From DATDPM01 sp963841995 (GTDB taxonomy: Bacteria; Pseudomonadota; Alphaproteobacteria; DATDPM01), in the NCBI GenBank assembly GCA_963841995.1, contig CAWJEX010000022.1:27715-91714 (forward strand): DNA of 64,000 nucleotides. Reading direction: 5' to 3'. Both the position numbers and the translations under genes were made by a program. The notes under the pieces were generated by a model. It worked only from the letters and a program-made list of their open reading frames with translations. It was not told the DNA's origin and searched no databases. Numbering within the stretch: position 1 is the stretch's first letter; every line of letters starts with the position of its first letter. Positions 17,732 through 26,289 of the stretch are shown here, one piece after another.

Positions 17732-20068
17732 TCACGGAGACCTTTCCACTTGGCACGCATAGGTGCGCAAAGGAAAGGACCCACTGATGGGATCATAAAA
17801 CTCGTTGCTGATCAGCTTGCTGAAATTCAGAGAATTGCCATCTGCACCTGCCGAGTCATCCGCCTTGTCGGACCAGCCGAATTGAGCGCAAACGACATCC
17901 CTTTCGAGGCTTCGATTGAATTTTACGCGTGCCCGGATAGCACCTTGGGGAGAACGAATGATTACCCAGTCAAGTTCCCTAATGTCGCGAACTTTCGCCG
18001 TATCAGGATGCACCTCGATCAGTGGATCGGGCATTTTGTCGCGCAGACTGGAGAGATTCCGAAACTGACTATGGCAAAACTGGATCCATTTGGCCGACGT
18101 CAGCCTCAACGGAAAGCGCGTCCGCCATTCCGGATGTTGTTCCGCGCTGGCGGCGGGCGCCACATAATCCGGCAAAGGCGACTGGCCGATATCGCGCAAG
18201 GTCTGTGAATAGATTTCGACGCGGCCGGTGGGCGTGGCAAAACCACGATGCGTGTATTTCCGATATTCCGTCGAGAGGGGAAGCGCGATGCCTTCCGGTC
18301 GCGCCCGCAGCATCTCCAGCGTCACGCGTGACGGCTCCAGCATGTACCCGATGCCCGCGTCGATATCGCCATTGAAGAATTGGTCTTTGAGACCCAGACG
18401 CTTCGCTAGCTCAAAAACGATCCATGTATCCGAGCGGGATTCGCCGCGGGGCGGCACGACCGCGTTACGTAACTGCAAGAGCGCGTCGGCTTCCTGGCTG
18501 ACGCGAAATCCGTCCGCTATCCCTTCCCGCTCCCATGCCGACGATACCGGCAACACCATGTCGGCTTCGGCGGCCATCGGGGTGAGGAATAGATCGCAGT
18601 GAACATAAAAATCCAGCTTTCGCAGCGCGCGCACCCCCTCTTCGGGGCTGGGGCGGCTGAGCAGAAGATTAGATCCGAAGGCCACCAACCCTTTTACCGG
18701 GTACGGCTGCTCCTCGAGAATGGCGCGATACAACTCACGTGTCGTGATCCAGCCGTCTTTCGCGGGACCGAGGGGGCGTTCCGTCATCCCGAGGGTCTTG
18801 GCCTGCTGCGCGGGAGAGATGAGCTCGCGACCGAATACGTCGTTCAATTTCGGCTTGGCGAAATAGGTATTCCCACCCGGCGCATCGATGTCGCCAGTGA
18901 GGGCATACAAAAGGCACATCGCCCGGCTGGTCTGCGTCGCATTGGTACTCTGCCCGACGCCCGACCATGCGTAGTAGGAAACCGGCCTGTGCGCATGCAG
19001 CATTTCCGCAACAACTCGAATCTGTTCGGCCGGCACACCCGTGATCTGCTGCGTTCTCTCCGCGGAATATGTCCGGCACAAGCTGGCATATAATTCGAAC
19101 GCCGGCCGGCAAGCTATCCGGCCACGCAATGTGTCTAATTCAAACGCGCCAAACAGGGAAAGGTGACGTGACGATGCGTCCGGTTGTGATCCGGGACCGC
19201 AAACCACAGGCCGCCCGGCCGATCCGTCCCATGCCACGTAGCGGTCTGCACGGCCATTTTCTTCCAAATCGGATTCGACGACATAACGTCCATCGTCATC
19301 CCGAATCAGAAACGGGCCGTTGCTCCAGGTGGAGATAAAATCGCGATCATACCATCCGTTTTCAATCATCACGCCGGCGATGCCCAACGCCAGTGCGCCA
19401 TCCGTACCCGGCCGCACTCGCAGCCACTGGTCAGCCTTATGTGCCAGTCCCACCTGCCGTGGATCGATGACGACAAGCTTCATGCCACGCTTCTTCGCTT
19501 CGGCGACCGCCGAGGCTTGCGCCAGCCAGCAATTGGTAGGGTTGAATCCCCACAACACCAGGCAGCCGGTGCGCTGGAAATCCGGCACGCCGCTATCGGC
19601 GCCAAAGGTGAAGGCGGTGGCGTAATCCTTGTGCCAGTTGCAGATATGGGTCGTCCCGACCGTGTTGGGGCTGCCAAAACTATTGATCAGACGATAGATC
19701 CAGGGCATTGCGTCGCCGATCGCTGTACCGCTGGACGTGGTGACACTGAAGGCGACGGCTTCAGGGCCGAACCGCTTCGCCGTTTCCTTCATGCGGTGGG
19801 CGGTGAAGCTCAGCGCCTCTTCCCAGGAAATGGCTTGCCACCCTGCGTCGGGATCGCCCTTGGGGCGGGTTCTTTTAACCGGCGTCAGCAGGCGATCGGC
19901 GCTGTTGACAAGCTCGGGTGCTGCCTTTCCTTTGATGCAGAAATTCCCGCCGGTCGGATGGTTCGGGTCCGGCTCGACCTTGGTCAAAACACCATCTTCG
20001 ACGGTGGAAATACACCCGCAGTGTGAGATGCACAGCGCACAGTATCCTCGGATCCGCTGCACGGTCAT
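17732..20068 (-). CDS. Molybdopterin (bis-MGD) oxidoreductase, DMSO-reductase superfamily
   Basis: A 778-residue molybdenum or tungsten bis-MGD enzyme. Counting from MTVQRIRGYC, Cys10, Cys13, Cys17 and Cys44 bind a [4Fe-4S] cluster, and Cys143 in THICNWHKD is the likely metal ligand. The molybdopterin-binding blocks (GCLVLWGFNPTNCWLAQ; KLVVIDPRQVGLAHKADQWL; FGSNLLLSRPSPEEG) and the C-terminal dinucleotide-binding domain (ATPTGRVEIYS; LDWVIIRSPQGAIRARV) are intact. No Tat signal, so it is cytoplasmic. The Cys spacing is close to that of acetylene hydratase as I remember it, but formate-dehydrogenase-like or other roles are possible. Its ATG overlaps the stop of a 57-codon gene by 4 bases, so I reject the longer frame starting at 20260. 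It ends the norZ operon. Confidence 0.88.
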   Translation of the reverse strand: MTVQRIRGYCALCISHCGCISTVEDGVLTKVEPDPNHPTGGNFCIKGKAAPELVNSADRLLTPVKRTRPKGDPDAGWQAISWEEALSFTAHRMKETAKRFGPEAVAFSVTTSSGTAIGDAMPWIYRLINSFGSPNTVGTTHICNWHKDYATAFTFGADSGVPDFQRTGCLVLWGFNPTNCWLAQASAVAEAKKRGMKLVVIDPRQVGLAHKADQWLRVRPGTDGALALGIAGVMIENGWYDRDFISTWSNGPFLIRDDDGRYVVESDLEENGRADRYVAWDGSAGRPVVCGPGSQPDASSRHLSLFGAFELDTLRGRIACRPAFELYASLCRTYSAERTQQITGVPAEQIRVVAEMLHAHRPVSYYAWSGVGQSTNATQTSRAMCLLYALTGDIDAPGGNTYFAKPKLNDVFGRELISPAQQAKTLGMTERPLGPAKDGWITTRELYRAILEEQPYPVKGLVAFGSNLLLSRPSPEEGVRALRKLDFYVHCDLFLTPMAAEADMVLPVSSAWEREGIADGFRVSQEADALLQLRNAVVPPRGESRSDTWIVFELAKRLGLKDQFFNGDIDAGIGYMLEPSRVTLEMLRARPEGIALPLSTEYRKYTHRGFATPTGRVEIYSQTLRDIGQSPLPDYVAPAASAEQHPEWRTRFPLRLTSAKWIQFCHSQFRNLSSLRDKMPDPLIEVHPDTAKVRDIRELDWVIIRSPQGAIRARVKFNRSLERDVVCAQFGWSDKADDSAGADGNSLNFSKLISNEFYDPISGSFPLRTYACQVERSP

Positions 20069-20238
20069 GGGACATCGTCCGTATCGACAATCCAATACGA
20101 AAATGTGAGCCCCTTTGCCTCGGCAATCAAGTCGTCGGTGCTGTGTGGCAAAGTGCGGATTCCGATGAAGTCGCATGGGCGTTCCGAGCGGATGCCGCGC
20201 GTGAATTCCAACATGATGTCGCCCAGGGCGTGGGCCAC
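20065..20238 (-). CDS. 57-residue small protein coupled to the molybdopterin enzyme
   Basis: A small gene with a GTG start and an AAGGA ribosome site 4 bases upstream. The product reads AHALGDIMLEFTRGIRSERP at its start and ends FSYWIVDTDDVP. Its TGA overlaps the ATG of the oxidoreductase (ATGA), which supports real translation and coupling. It has one Cys and is acidic at its end. No family recognised. It replaces the apparent N-terminal extension of the downstream enzyme. Confidence 0.6.
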   Translation of the reverse strand: MAHALGDIMLEFTRGIRSERPCDFIGIRTLPHSTDDLIAEAKGLTFSYWIVDTDDVP

Positions 20239-20275
20239 CTGTCCTTATCGAAAACTCCATCTGGGAAGGTTGGGA

Positions 20276-20526
20276 CTAGGTTTTTAGAGCCGGCCGCTCA
20301 CCAGCAAGCTGCCGAACTTCGAGGCGCATGGCGCCATTAATGATACCGTGCTCCCTGATAACGACCGCCAATTCTGCGGCCACGAGGACCGCCATCCGCA
20401 TGAGATCTTCCCGAGCTCGAAGGCATCGAGCAGAAACCCTGCGTCAGAACGGTCGGCGTAGAACGACTCGCCACACCTTCGGTGGCGATGTTCACGGCGC
20501 ACTACCGACCGCTCCCGAAACCGCAT
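20276..20526 (-). pseudogene. Small conserved-looking ORF after norZ, -1 frameshift
   Basis: The frame starting at 20526 inside the norZ end gives CGESFYADRSDAGFLLDAFE, then runs out of register. One base shorter (a missing G in the GGG run near 20424) it continues as EDLMRMAVLVAAELAVVIRE and GIINGAMRLEVRQLAGERPA to a TAG at 20276. The combined 83-residue product has an amphipathic helical C-terminal half. It overlaps norZ by 35 bases and precedes the 57-residue gene. I do not recognise the family; reality rests on the smooth join and operon position. Confidence 0.45.
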
Positions 20527-22828
20527 GCGAGCTCAGAATCAGACGCTCGACAAAGCGTGGGAACAATGGCCGGAGCTTCACGATGAAATCCCAGGCCATC
20601 AGCAGGGCACCGAGCGCGAACACGACGTCGCCCGGCAGCCGCATCCATTGCCAGACCACCGTCGTGTCATAGAAGGCACTGCTCCGCGCATAGGCCAGCC
20701 CATGCTCGTAGACCGCATCCAGTTGCGGCCATCCGATGGGGAAGAAGTTCAAAAGGATCCAGAGCACCAAGCCGCCATTGTAGAGCCAGAAAGCCCAACG
20801 CCCCGCCTTCTCGCCGAACCGGTACTTCTCGGCCGCAACATAGCGCAGGCAGAAATAGATCAGCCCGATGCCAAGTAGACCGAAGGCGCCGAATAGCGCG
20901 GTATGCGCATGATTGAGCGTCAGAAAGGTGCCGTGCTCGTAGTAGTTCACCAGCGGCGCGTTGAGTGTGCCGCCGCCGAAGACGCCAGCACCGACGAAAT
21001 TCCAGAAAGCCGCACCGATGATATAGGTATAGGCGAGCCCGTATTTGAATTCGCCATGCCTCTTGATCAGCCGGTGATGCTGGATCGCCTCGATGATCAG
21101 AAGCACAAGCGGCAGCACTTCGATGAACGAGAACATCGTGCCGAGCGGGACCCACAGGCCGGGCTCGCCCGCCCAATAGAGGTGATGCCCCGTGCCGAGC
21201 ACGCCGCCGAGGAAGATCAGGATCAGTTCAAGGTAGACGGACCGCTCGGCGAGCTGACGCGAAACGAGACCGACCGCCATCAGCAGATAGGCGCTGATCG
21301 CCGCGGCGAAGAACTCGAAGGACTGCTCGACCCAGAGATGGACGACCCACCAGCGCCAGAAATCGGAGATCGTGAAGGACTTCTCGACACCGGTCAGCGG
21401 GATCATGCCAAAGACGTAGAGCAGCGCGATATTGACGGTGGACGCCCAAAGCAGATGCTCGAGCTTGATCCGCCCGGTCCAGAATTGCCGCGTCGCCGCC
21501 ACCAGCTTCGCGCGGGTTGGCCAAAGCGCTCGGAATACGAGCAGGCTCCAAATCACGAGGCCTGCGAAGAAACCGATCTGCCACGCGCGCCCGAGCTGGA
21601 TGTAAGAGAGGCCCTGATTGCCAAACCAGAACCAGCCTTCCTGAATGTAGCCCATGATACCGAGATAATTGCCGGCGAGCGCGCCCACGACGATGAACAG
21701 CGTCACCCAGAACAGCAAATCGACGAGAAAGCCCTGTCCCTTCGGCTCCCCGCCGCTGATCGCCGGCGCCAGGAATAGGCCAGCACCGATCCAGGAGAGC
21801 CCGATCCAAACGATGGGCGATTGGATGTGGACGTCGCGCAGGAAATTGAACGGCAGGAAGCGGTCGACTTCGATCCCATAAAAACTCGTCCGATCCGTGT
21901 AGTAGTGGGCCATGATCGATCCGACGAGAATTTGCAGCAGGAGAACAGCCGCGACCACGAGGAAATATTTTCCGATCCGCCGCTGGCTGACGGTCAAGGG
22001 CCCGAACTTGGCCAGCACGGGATCCATCGGTGCTTTGTCGGGATCGTTCAGGTAGCGCTCATAGATGAACAGCACCGCGCCGAAGGCGAAGAAGGTGAAA
22101 CAGAAGCTGATCCACGTCCACCGGAAGGTGCTGGTGGTCGGCGCATTGCCGACGAGCGGTTCGAACGGCCAATTCTGCGTCCAGGACGCCGTCGTCCCGG
22201 GCCGCCGCGCAACAGTCGTGATCGAAGAATAGATCAGGAAGTCCGCGGTCTGGGCGGCGCTTTGCTCATCGAGGCTGTAAGCCTGGGTCCAGCCCTTGGC
22301 GAAATCGTGACGGAGCAACGACTGCGCGATCTCGCCACGCAGCGTCGTGATTGCGGCGGCAACGGCGTCGGGAACGGTTGCGACGGGCTTAGTTAGATCG
22401 ATGCCTTGAAGCTCGAACTGCATCGCCGCTTTGACCGACGCTTGCTCCTCCGCCGTCAAATCCGGCAGTGTTTTGCGGGTCTTGGCCGCGGCGATGTTCA
22501 CTTCGGTAAGCGTGGCGAGCCGGACGAGGTTGCTGGCCGTGTAATCCTCGCCGAAATACGATCCCATGCCATAGAGGCTGCCGTAATCCATAAGATCGGC
22601 TTTCTGGAAACCGGCCTTGCCTTCTTGAATGTCGGCAGCCGACATGAGAACCGTGCCGTTGGCCGCTACGAACCGGTCGGGAAAGGGCGGTGCCGCCTTG
22701 TAGGTAAGGTCGGTCGTCCAGCCAAGAAGAGCAAAGGTCACGACGGCGACCGCCAACAATATCCATTTCAGCACGTTGCTCACGGGGTCTTCCATCGGCC
22801 GATCGAGCACTCCCGCATTCGTTGTCAT
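20492..22828 (-). CDS. norZ: Quinol-dependent nitric oxide reductase (qNOR)
   Basis: A single-subunit NO reductase that reduces 2 NO to N2O with quinol electrons at the inner membrane. At 778 residues it has the full qNOR architecture: N-terminal helix, a periplasmic cytochrome-c-like domain without haem (about 45-215), and the twelve-helix NorB core. Metal-binding and channel residues are visible: VVHLWVEQSFEFFAAA, VLGTGHHLYWAGEPGLW (the FeB His pair) and NYYEHGTFLTLNHAHTALFG (haem ligands). No stand-alone norC is needed. It heads a minus-strand operon with two small ORFs and a molybdopterin enzyme. A CopD-like membrane gene and nnrS lie upstream on the same strand, supporting NO detoxification or partial denitrification. 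No NnrR-type site was identified by eye. Confidence 0.95.
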   Translation of the reverse strand: MTTNAGVLDRPMEDPVSNVLKWILLAVAVVTFALLGWTTDLTYKAAPPFPDRFVAANGTVLMSAADIQEGKAGFQKADLMDYGSLYGMGSYFGEDYTASNLVRLATLTEVNIAAAKTRKTLPDLTAEEQASVKAAMQFELQGIDLTKPVATVPDAVAAAITTLRGEIAQSLLRHDFAKGWTQAYSLDEQSAAQTADFLIYSSITTVARRPGTTASWTQNWPFEPLVGNAPTTSTFRWTWISFCFTFFAFGAVLFIYERYLNDPDKAPMDPVLAKFGPLTVSQRRIGKYFLVVAAVLLLQILVGSIMAHYYTDRTSFYGIEVDRFLPFNFLRDVHIQSPIVWIGLSWIGAGLFLAPAISGGEPKGQGFLVDLLFWVTLFIVVGALAGNYLGIMGYIQEGWFWFGNQGLSYIQLGRAWQIGFFAGLVIWSLLVFRALWPTRAKLVAATRQFWTGRIKLEHLLWASTVNIALLYVFGMIPLTGVEKSFTISDFWRWWVVHLWVEQSFEFFAAAISAYLLMAVGLVSRQLAERSVYLELILIFLGGVLGTGHHLYWAGEPGLWVPLGTMFSFIEVLPLVLLIIEAIQHHRLIKRHGEFKYGLAYTYIIGAAFWNFVGAGVFGGGTLNAPLVNYYEHGTFLTLNHAHTALFGAFGLLGIGLIYFCLRYVAAEKYRFGEKAGRWAFWLYNGGLVLWILLNFFPIGWPQLDAVYEHGLAYARSSAFYDTTVVWQWMRLPGDVVFALGALLMAWDFIVKLRPLFPRFVERLILSSHAVSGAVGSAP

Positions 22829-22916
22829 TTTTCTTCCCCTCTGTCAGTTGGCATTCCAGCGTTGTTGCCGTCCGCTTCGCAAAGGCCTCATCCGGGACAG
22901 CACAAATGCCTCCGGC

Positions 22917-23393
22917 TCAGAACACGGACCATCCGTGGCTGCCCGCGACTGCGCCGAAGACCGTGATGAGGCTGAGCGTGAGTAAAACCCAGTGCGCCCA
23001 ATGCAGCCATGCGAAGGCGCCTTCCGGTGCCACCGTCGCCCATTTGTGGAAGTGCCGGCGCAGGATGAACGGCTCGATCACGAACAGAACCAACGTGAAT
23101 AGCAGCCACACGCAGACCATCGCGTGCATCCACCAGAACTGCGCGGACTGGAACCGCTGCCACAGATCGAGGCGTGCTGCCATGTAGAAGCCGGTCAGAC
23201 CGACGATGATGACAGCCGCACGAGCCTGCCAGACGAAACGGCGCTCGATTGCTTGGAACGCCGTGAGCCAATCGGTGCCCAGATCACCGCGCCGGATCGC
23301 CGGCAGCACAACAGTAGTCGCCATCGCCACGCCGCCGATCCAGATGACCACGGCGAGGACATGCAAGACGCGCGCTATGACGACACCATCCAT
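22917..23393 (-). CDS. CopD-like small membrane protein
   Basis: A 158-residue protein with four predicted membrane helices: RVLHVLAVVIWIGGVAMATT at the start, AAVIIVGLTGFYMAA, WMHAMVCVWLLFTLVLFVIE and HWVLLTLSLITVFGAVAG. The His in the first helix and further His residues (FILRRHFHKW, WLHWAHW) resemble CopD or DUF2269-like proteins that may bind haem or copper. An in-frame ATG at 23420 would add nine polar residues; 23393 is preferred. It sits 88 bp upstream of norZ on the same strand, so a supporting role for the NO reductase is plausible. Confidence 0.65.
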   Translation of the reverse strand: MDGVVIARVLHVLAVVIWIGGVAMATTVVLPAIRRGDLGTDWLTAFQAIERRFVWQARAAVIIVGLTGFYMAARLDLWQRFQSAQFWWMHAMVCVWLLFTLVLFVIEPFILRRHFHKWATVAPEGAFAWLHWAHWVLLTLSLITVFGAVAGSHGWSVF

Positions 23394-23590
23394 GCTGTTC
23401 CCGCTCTGTCTCCCGGTCACACTGTGAATACGTACATGACTTTGACCCCTACCATTGAAGCCGCTCAGCGGATTGATCTCGTTGGCAAAGATTAGAATTT
23501 AGTGGGGTCACCTCTCCCGCTAAATGCGAACCCTCCCGGGAATTTGATTGACCCACATAATCAATGTCATGCGTTCCATCTTGGGCGGGA

Positions 23591-24295
23591 TCACGATTGG
23601 AATCGGTAACTTCTCTCGAGCTCGGTGAATCTGGGAATGAGATCTGAATGCCCGCGCACACGGAAGATGTAACGTGGCACCTCCTTGCCGACTGTATGGG
23701 ACATGAATGGTTCGCCCCAAAAGCTAAGCAACGCCTCGATCGCACCTTCTGGATTGGTTTCGGAAAGAATGAAGGAAATATTTTCGTGCATGTCGCACCA
23801 GCGCGGCTCGCGAACGTTCTTAGAGTGCCTGCAGGCGGCAATTTTCGGTGCGATTTCCGCGCGCCACAGGTCCTTCTGCCGATCGTCCAGGATGAACAAG
23901 ATGGAGGTTACCAGCGGATTCTCGATGCAAGGACGCAACAGCAGGTCGAACATCTGCTGTGATTTATACATGAGGAGGCATACATTAAAGAAAATCATCT
24001 CGCCGCGTGCCTGACGAGCAAAAGCTTCGTTTTCGACACGCAGCTGCCGGGGGCCAATAAGGATTACGTCCGGCTGCCGCAGTGCGGATTGGATTTTCGC
24101 GACGGAGGCGGCAGTATCCCCGATGAGTTCTGCGAGCCGCTCGTTCTTACGCTCGCGCCGCAAGTCGCGGATGAAGAGCAGGGCGATCAGCACAAGGATG
24201 ATAGGCAGAAGTATGGCCTGATCGGCGATATGCAAGAAATGCAGAACCACCGCGACGATCGCGGCCAGCACCCCGGCGATCGCATCCCAGTCCAT
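23591..24295 (-). CDS. Membrane-anchored hypothetical protein
   Basis: A 234-residue protein. Residues 1-50 hold two membrane helices (DAIAGVLAAIVAVVLHFLHI; LLPIILVLIALLFIRDL), followed by a basic, coiled-coil-like linker and a soluble domain from about 80 on (ENEAFARQARGEMIFFNVCL; RPCIENPLVTSILFILDDRQ; YIFRVRGHSDLIPRFTELER). The domain pattern resembles proteins with a phospholipase-D-like or effector fold, but I do not recognise a family. The start at 24295 places the helix at the N-terminus; 24340 is also possible. Same strand as the neighbouring NO genes but with large gaps. Confidence 0.55.
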   Translation of the reverse strand: MDWDAIAGVLAAIVAVVLHFLHIADQAILLPIILVLIALLFIRDLRRERKNERLAELIGDTAASVAKIQSALRQPDVILIGPRQLRVENEAFARQARGEMIFFNVCLLMYKSQQMFDLLLRPCIENPLVTSILFILDDRQKDLWRAEIAPKIAACRHSKNVREPRWCDMHENISFILSETNPEGAIEALLSFWGEPFMSHTVGKEVPRYIFRVRGHSDLIPRFTELERSYRFQS

Positions 24296-24613
24296 GCTGA
24301 GCAGATGTTTCAGTCGCACGTGTATCCGCTCCCCTTGCACCAGCAGCTCACGCCATTCTAGCCATCTATTAGGTCAGTGATAGTCCATGAATGAGACCTG
24401 CGGGACGAGACTCGCAAGTCGCCTTCATTTTGTTTAGGTTATGCTCCGGGGGACGGGCAGCTTGCGATAAAGATCAGCTATTTTTCGAGAACTGATTGCG
24501 AGGAGACGCGCTGATCGTGGCTCCGGAGGAGGCACGCAAGCAACGCATCGATTTGAACGGTTCGGATGACTTACGTACGCTTCGCTCCCGCAGATCAGAA
24601 CGCAAATGGGCGA
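24296..24613. other. Short gene-free stretch
   Basis: About 320 bp between the hypothetical gene and nnrS. Nothing recognised. Confidence 0.4.
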
Positions 24614-25822
24614 TTAAATCGGTCGCGCGTTTTCGTCTTTAACGCGGGGCAGAGTCAGCGGACGAAAATAAAACCGCGCGAATAGTCCAAAAGCTCCACT
24701 CCATGCCGCCCCTGCGAGAGAGAGAACGAGCACATACTGCGAGCCGCCGAGCGGCGCTAAGAGACGCAATACGGCGGCAAGCGTCACCAGGACATAAATC
24801 ATCGTTGTTCGCGGTCCGGCGGTCAGGGGCCGGCCCGTGTGGCCGAGCGATGTGCGCGTCATGACGGCAAGGGTCATGGTTCCGATGGCGCCGGCCGTGA
24901 GCGCGTGAAGCGCCGTAGTCTGCGGCAGGACGGGTACGAAACCGTTCAAGGCGAGAAGCAGGAATCCGAGCGCCAGCCAGCCATAGCCGAGATGGAGGAT
25001 CCAGAGAAGCGGCTCGCGCCCCGCGAATATCCCGCGCCAGCGCAAAAGTCGGGCGGTCAGCGTGATACCGGCGGCAAGCTCGGCCCAAAGCGCGACCGGT
25101 CCATCGGGTGCTGCGACCCAGAAGACCAAGGCAAGCGCGGTCATGGCGAGCGCCACACGGTCGAGCCCATCGAAGGCCGCCGGCCTTGCAATATCCGGCC
25201 GCTGCTTCGCAAGCCAATTCCCGGTGAAACTCGGAATGATTCGGCCGCCGACGAAGCTGATGAGCATGAGGAGCGTGGCGACGCCGAGCCGATTGCCGAC
25301 CGCGGCGGTCGAGGCAAGGCCGAGGACCTCGAGATGAACGAGGAGATTCCCCGAAAAAAGTAGAGCGAGTGCCACGAGCATGGGCAAGTTGCGCCAGTTG
25401 CGTCCCGCCAGAATTTCGCGAGCAACCACGGTGAAAAAGACGAGCGGAAATGCGAGATCGAAAACGGTGGCAGCATTTGCGCCGATCTTTGCCGAAAGCA
25501 GCACCGCGATCCGTCCCGCAAGCCAAAGCAGCACGAGAATGGCGAGCGGTCTGCCTTGAATTGGCATGCGGCCGGTCCAATTCGGAATCGCCGTCAAGAG
25601 GAAACCGGCGACGGTCGCCCCACCGAAGCCGAAGATCATCTCATGCACGTGCCAGACAATAGGCGCGAGCGCGCTCGGCACCTGGATGCGTCCGGCAAAA
25701 AGCGCGAGCCAGAGCGGGACGGCAACGGCGGCCCAGAGGGCAGACAACAGGAAGAACGGACGGAATCCCGCGGAGAACAGCGCGGGGCCGATATGCGGGC
25801 GATAGCGGGGAATTGCGGTCAT
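24614..25822 (-). CDS. nnrS: NnrS family protein
   Basis: A haem- and copper-containing membrane protein linked to nitrosative-stress tolerance. It has 402 residues and about twelve hydrophobic helices. Family marks include the start IGPALFSAGFRPFFLLSALW, the His pair segment VWHVHEMIFGFGGATVAGFL, LTAIPNWTGRMPIQG, IPSFTGNWLAK and GTMTLAVMTRTSLGHTGRPL. nnrS genes usually sit beside NO reductase genes, as here (norZ 1.8 kb downstream on the same strand). Confidence 0.95.
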   Translation of the reverse strand: MTAIPRYRPHIGPALFSAGFRPFFLLSALWAAVAVPLWLALFAGRIQVPSALAPIVWHVHEMIFGFGGATVAGFLLTAIPNWTGRMPIQGRPLAILVLLWLAGRIAVLLSAKIGANAATVFDLAFPLVFFTVVAREILAGRNWRNLPMLVALALLFSGNLLVHLEVLGLASTAAVGNRLGVATLLMLISFVGGRIIPSFTGNWLAKQRPDIARPAAFDGLDRVALAMTALALVFWVAAPDGPVALWAELAAGITLTARLLRWRGIFAGREPLLWILHLGYGWLALGFLLLALNGFVPVLPQTTALHALTAGAIGTMTLAVMTRTSLGHTGRPLTAGPRTTMIYVLVTLAAVLRLLAPLGGSQYVLVLSLAGAAWSGAFGLFARFYFRPLTLPRVKDENARPI

Positions 25823-25999
25823 GGCATCCTACACGAGGCGGATCGCGCGTATCTTGCTATGCCGTGCGCTTGCGACGCCTTGGCAATCGTTCCCCGATTT
25901 CTCTGCCGGCTGATGAGGACGGGGCTCTGTGAGGTATTCGGCTTTCTTCGTACCAGCGCAGCTAAGCTACTGCCGCTTTCATTGAAGCACGACATCGAG

Positions 26000-26176
26000 G
26001 CGGATGGTTGTATCCAGGGTGGGACACCGTCCTAAGACATTGGCAATATTCGGCATTTGGGAACTGGTGCCCAGGGGCGGAATCACATAAGCTATAAAAA
26101 TCAATGGTTTACAAAAAAGTGGGACACTGAATCTTCCCGTGGCGTTATTAGGCTTTCCAGGGAAAGTGTCCCACCG
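26000..26176 (+). repeat. R1 dispersed repeat, copy C
   Basis: Variant left half (GGTTGTATCCAGGGTGGGAC) shared only with copy G. The middle is GAACTGGTGCCCAGGGGCGG, and the right hairpin is GTGGGACACT (26119-26128) with AGTGTCCCAC (26165-26174). Similarity to copy G continues beyond the element to 26309, into the last codons of the next gene. Confidence 0.9.
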
Positions 26177-26289
26177 CGAACGTCATTGTACGCGCCTTTC
26201 CTATCGGTTCCCTGATGTCGGAATTCCGATTCGAATGCGTCATGCGATTGTCTCCCGCAGACTGGGCAAATAAGGGTTACGAGTTACCC

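Noticed and set aside
24639..25580. 313-codon frame within nnrS
   Set aside because: Arg-rich shadow frame; nnrS in the other frame is a clear full-length family member.
26119..26174. R1 hairpin as a rho-independent terminator
   Set aside because: The stem is far apart (36-base loop) and no T-run follows.
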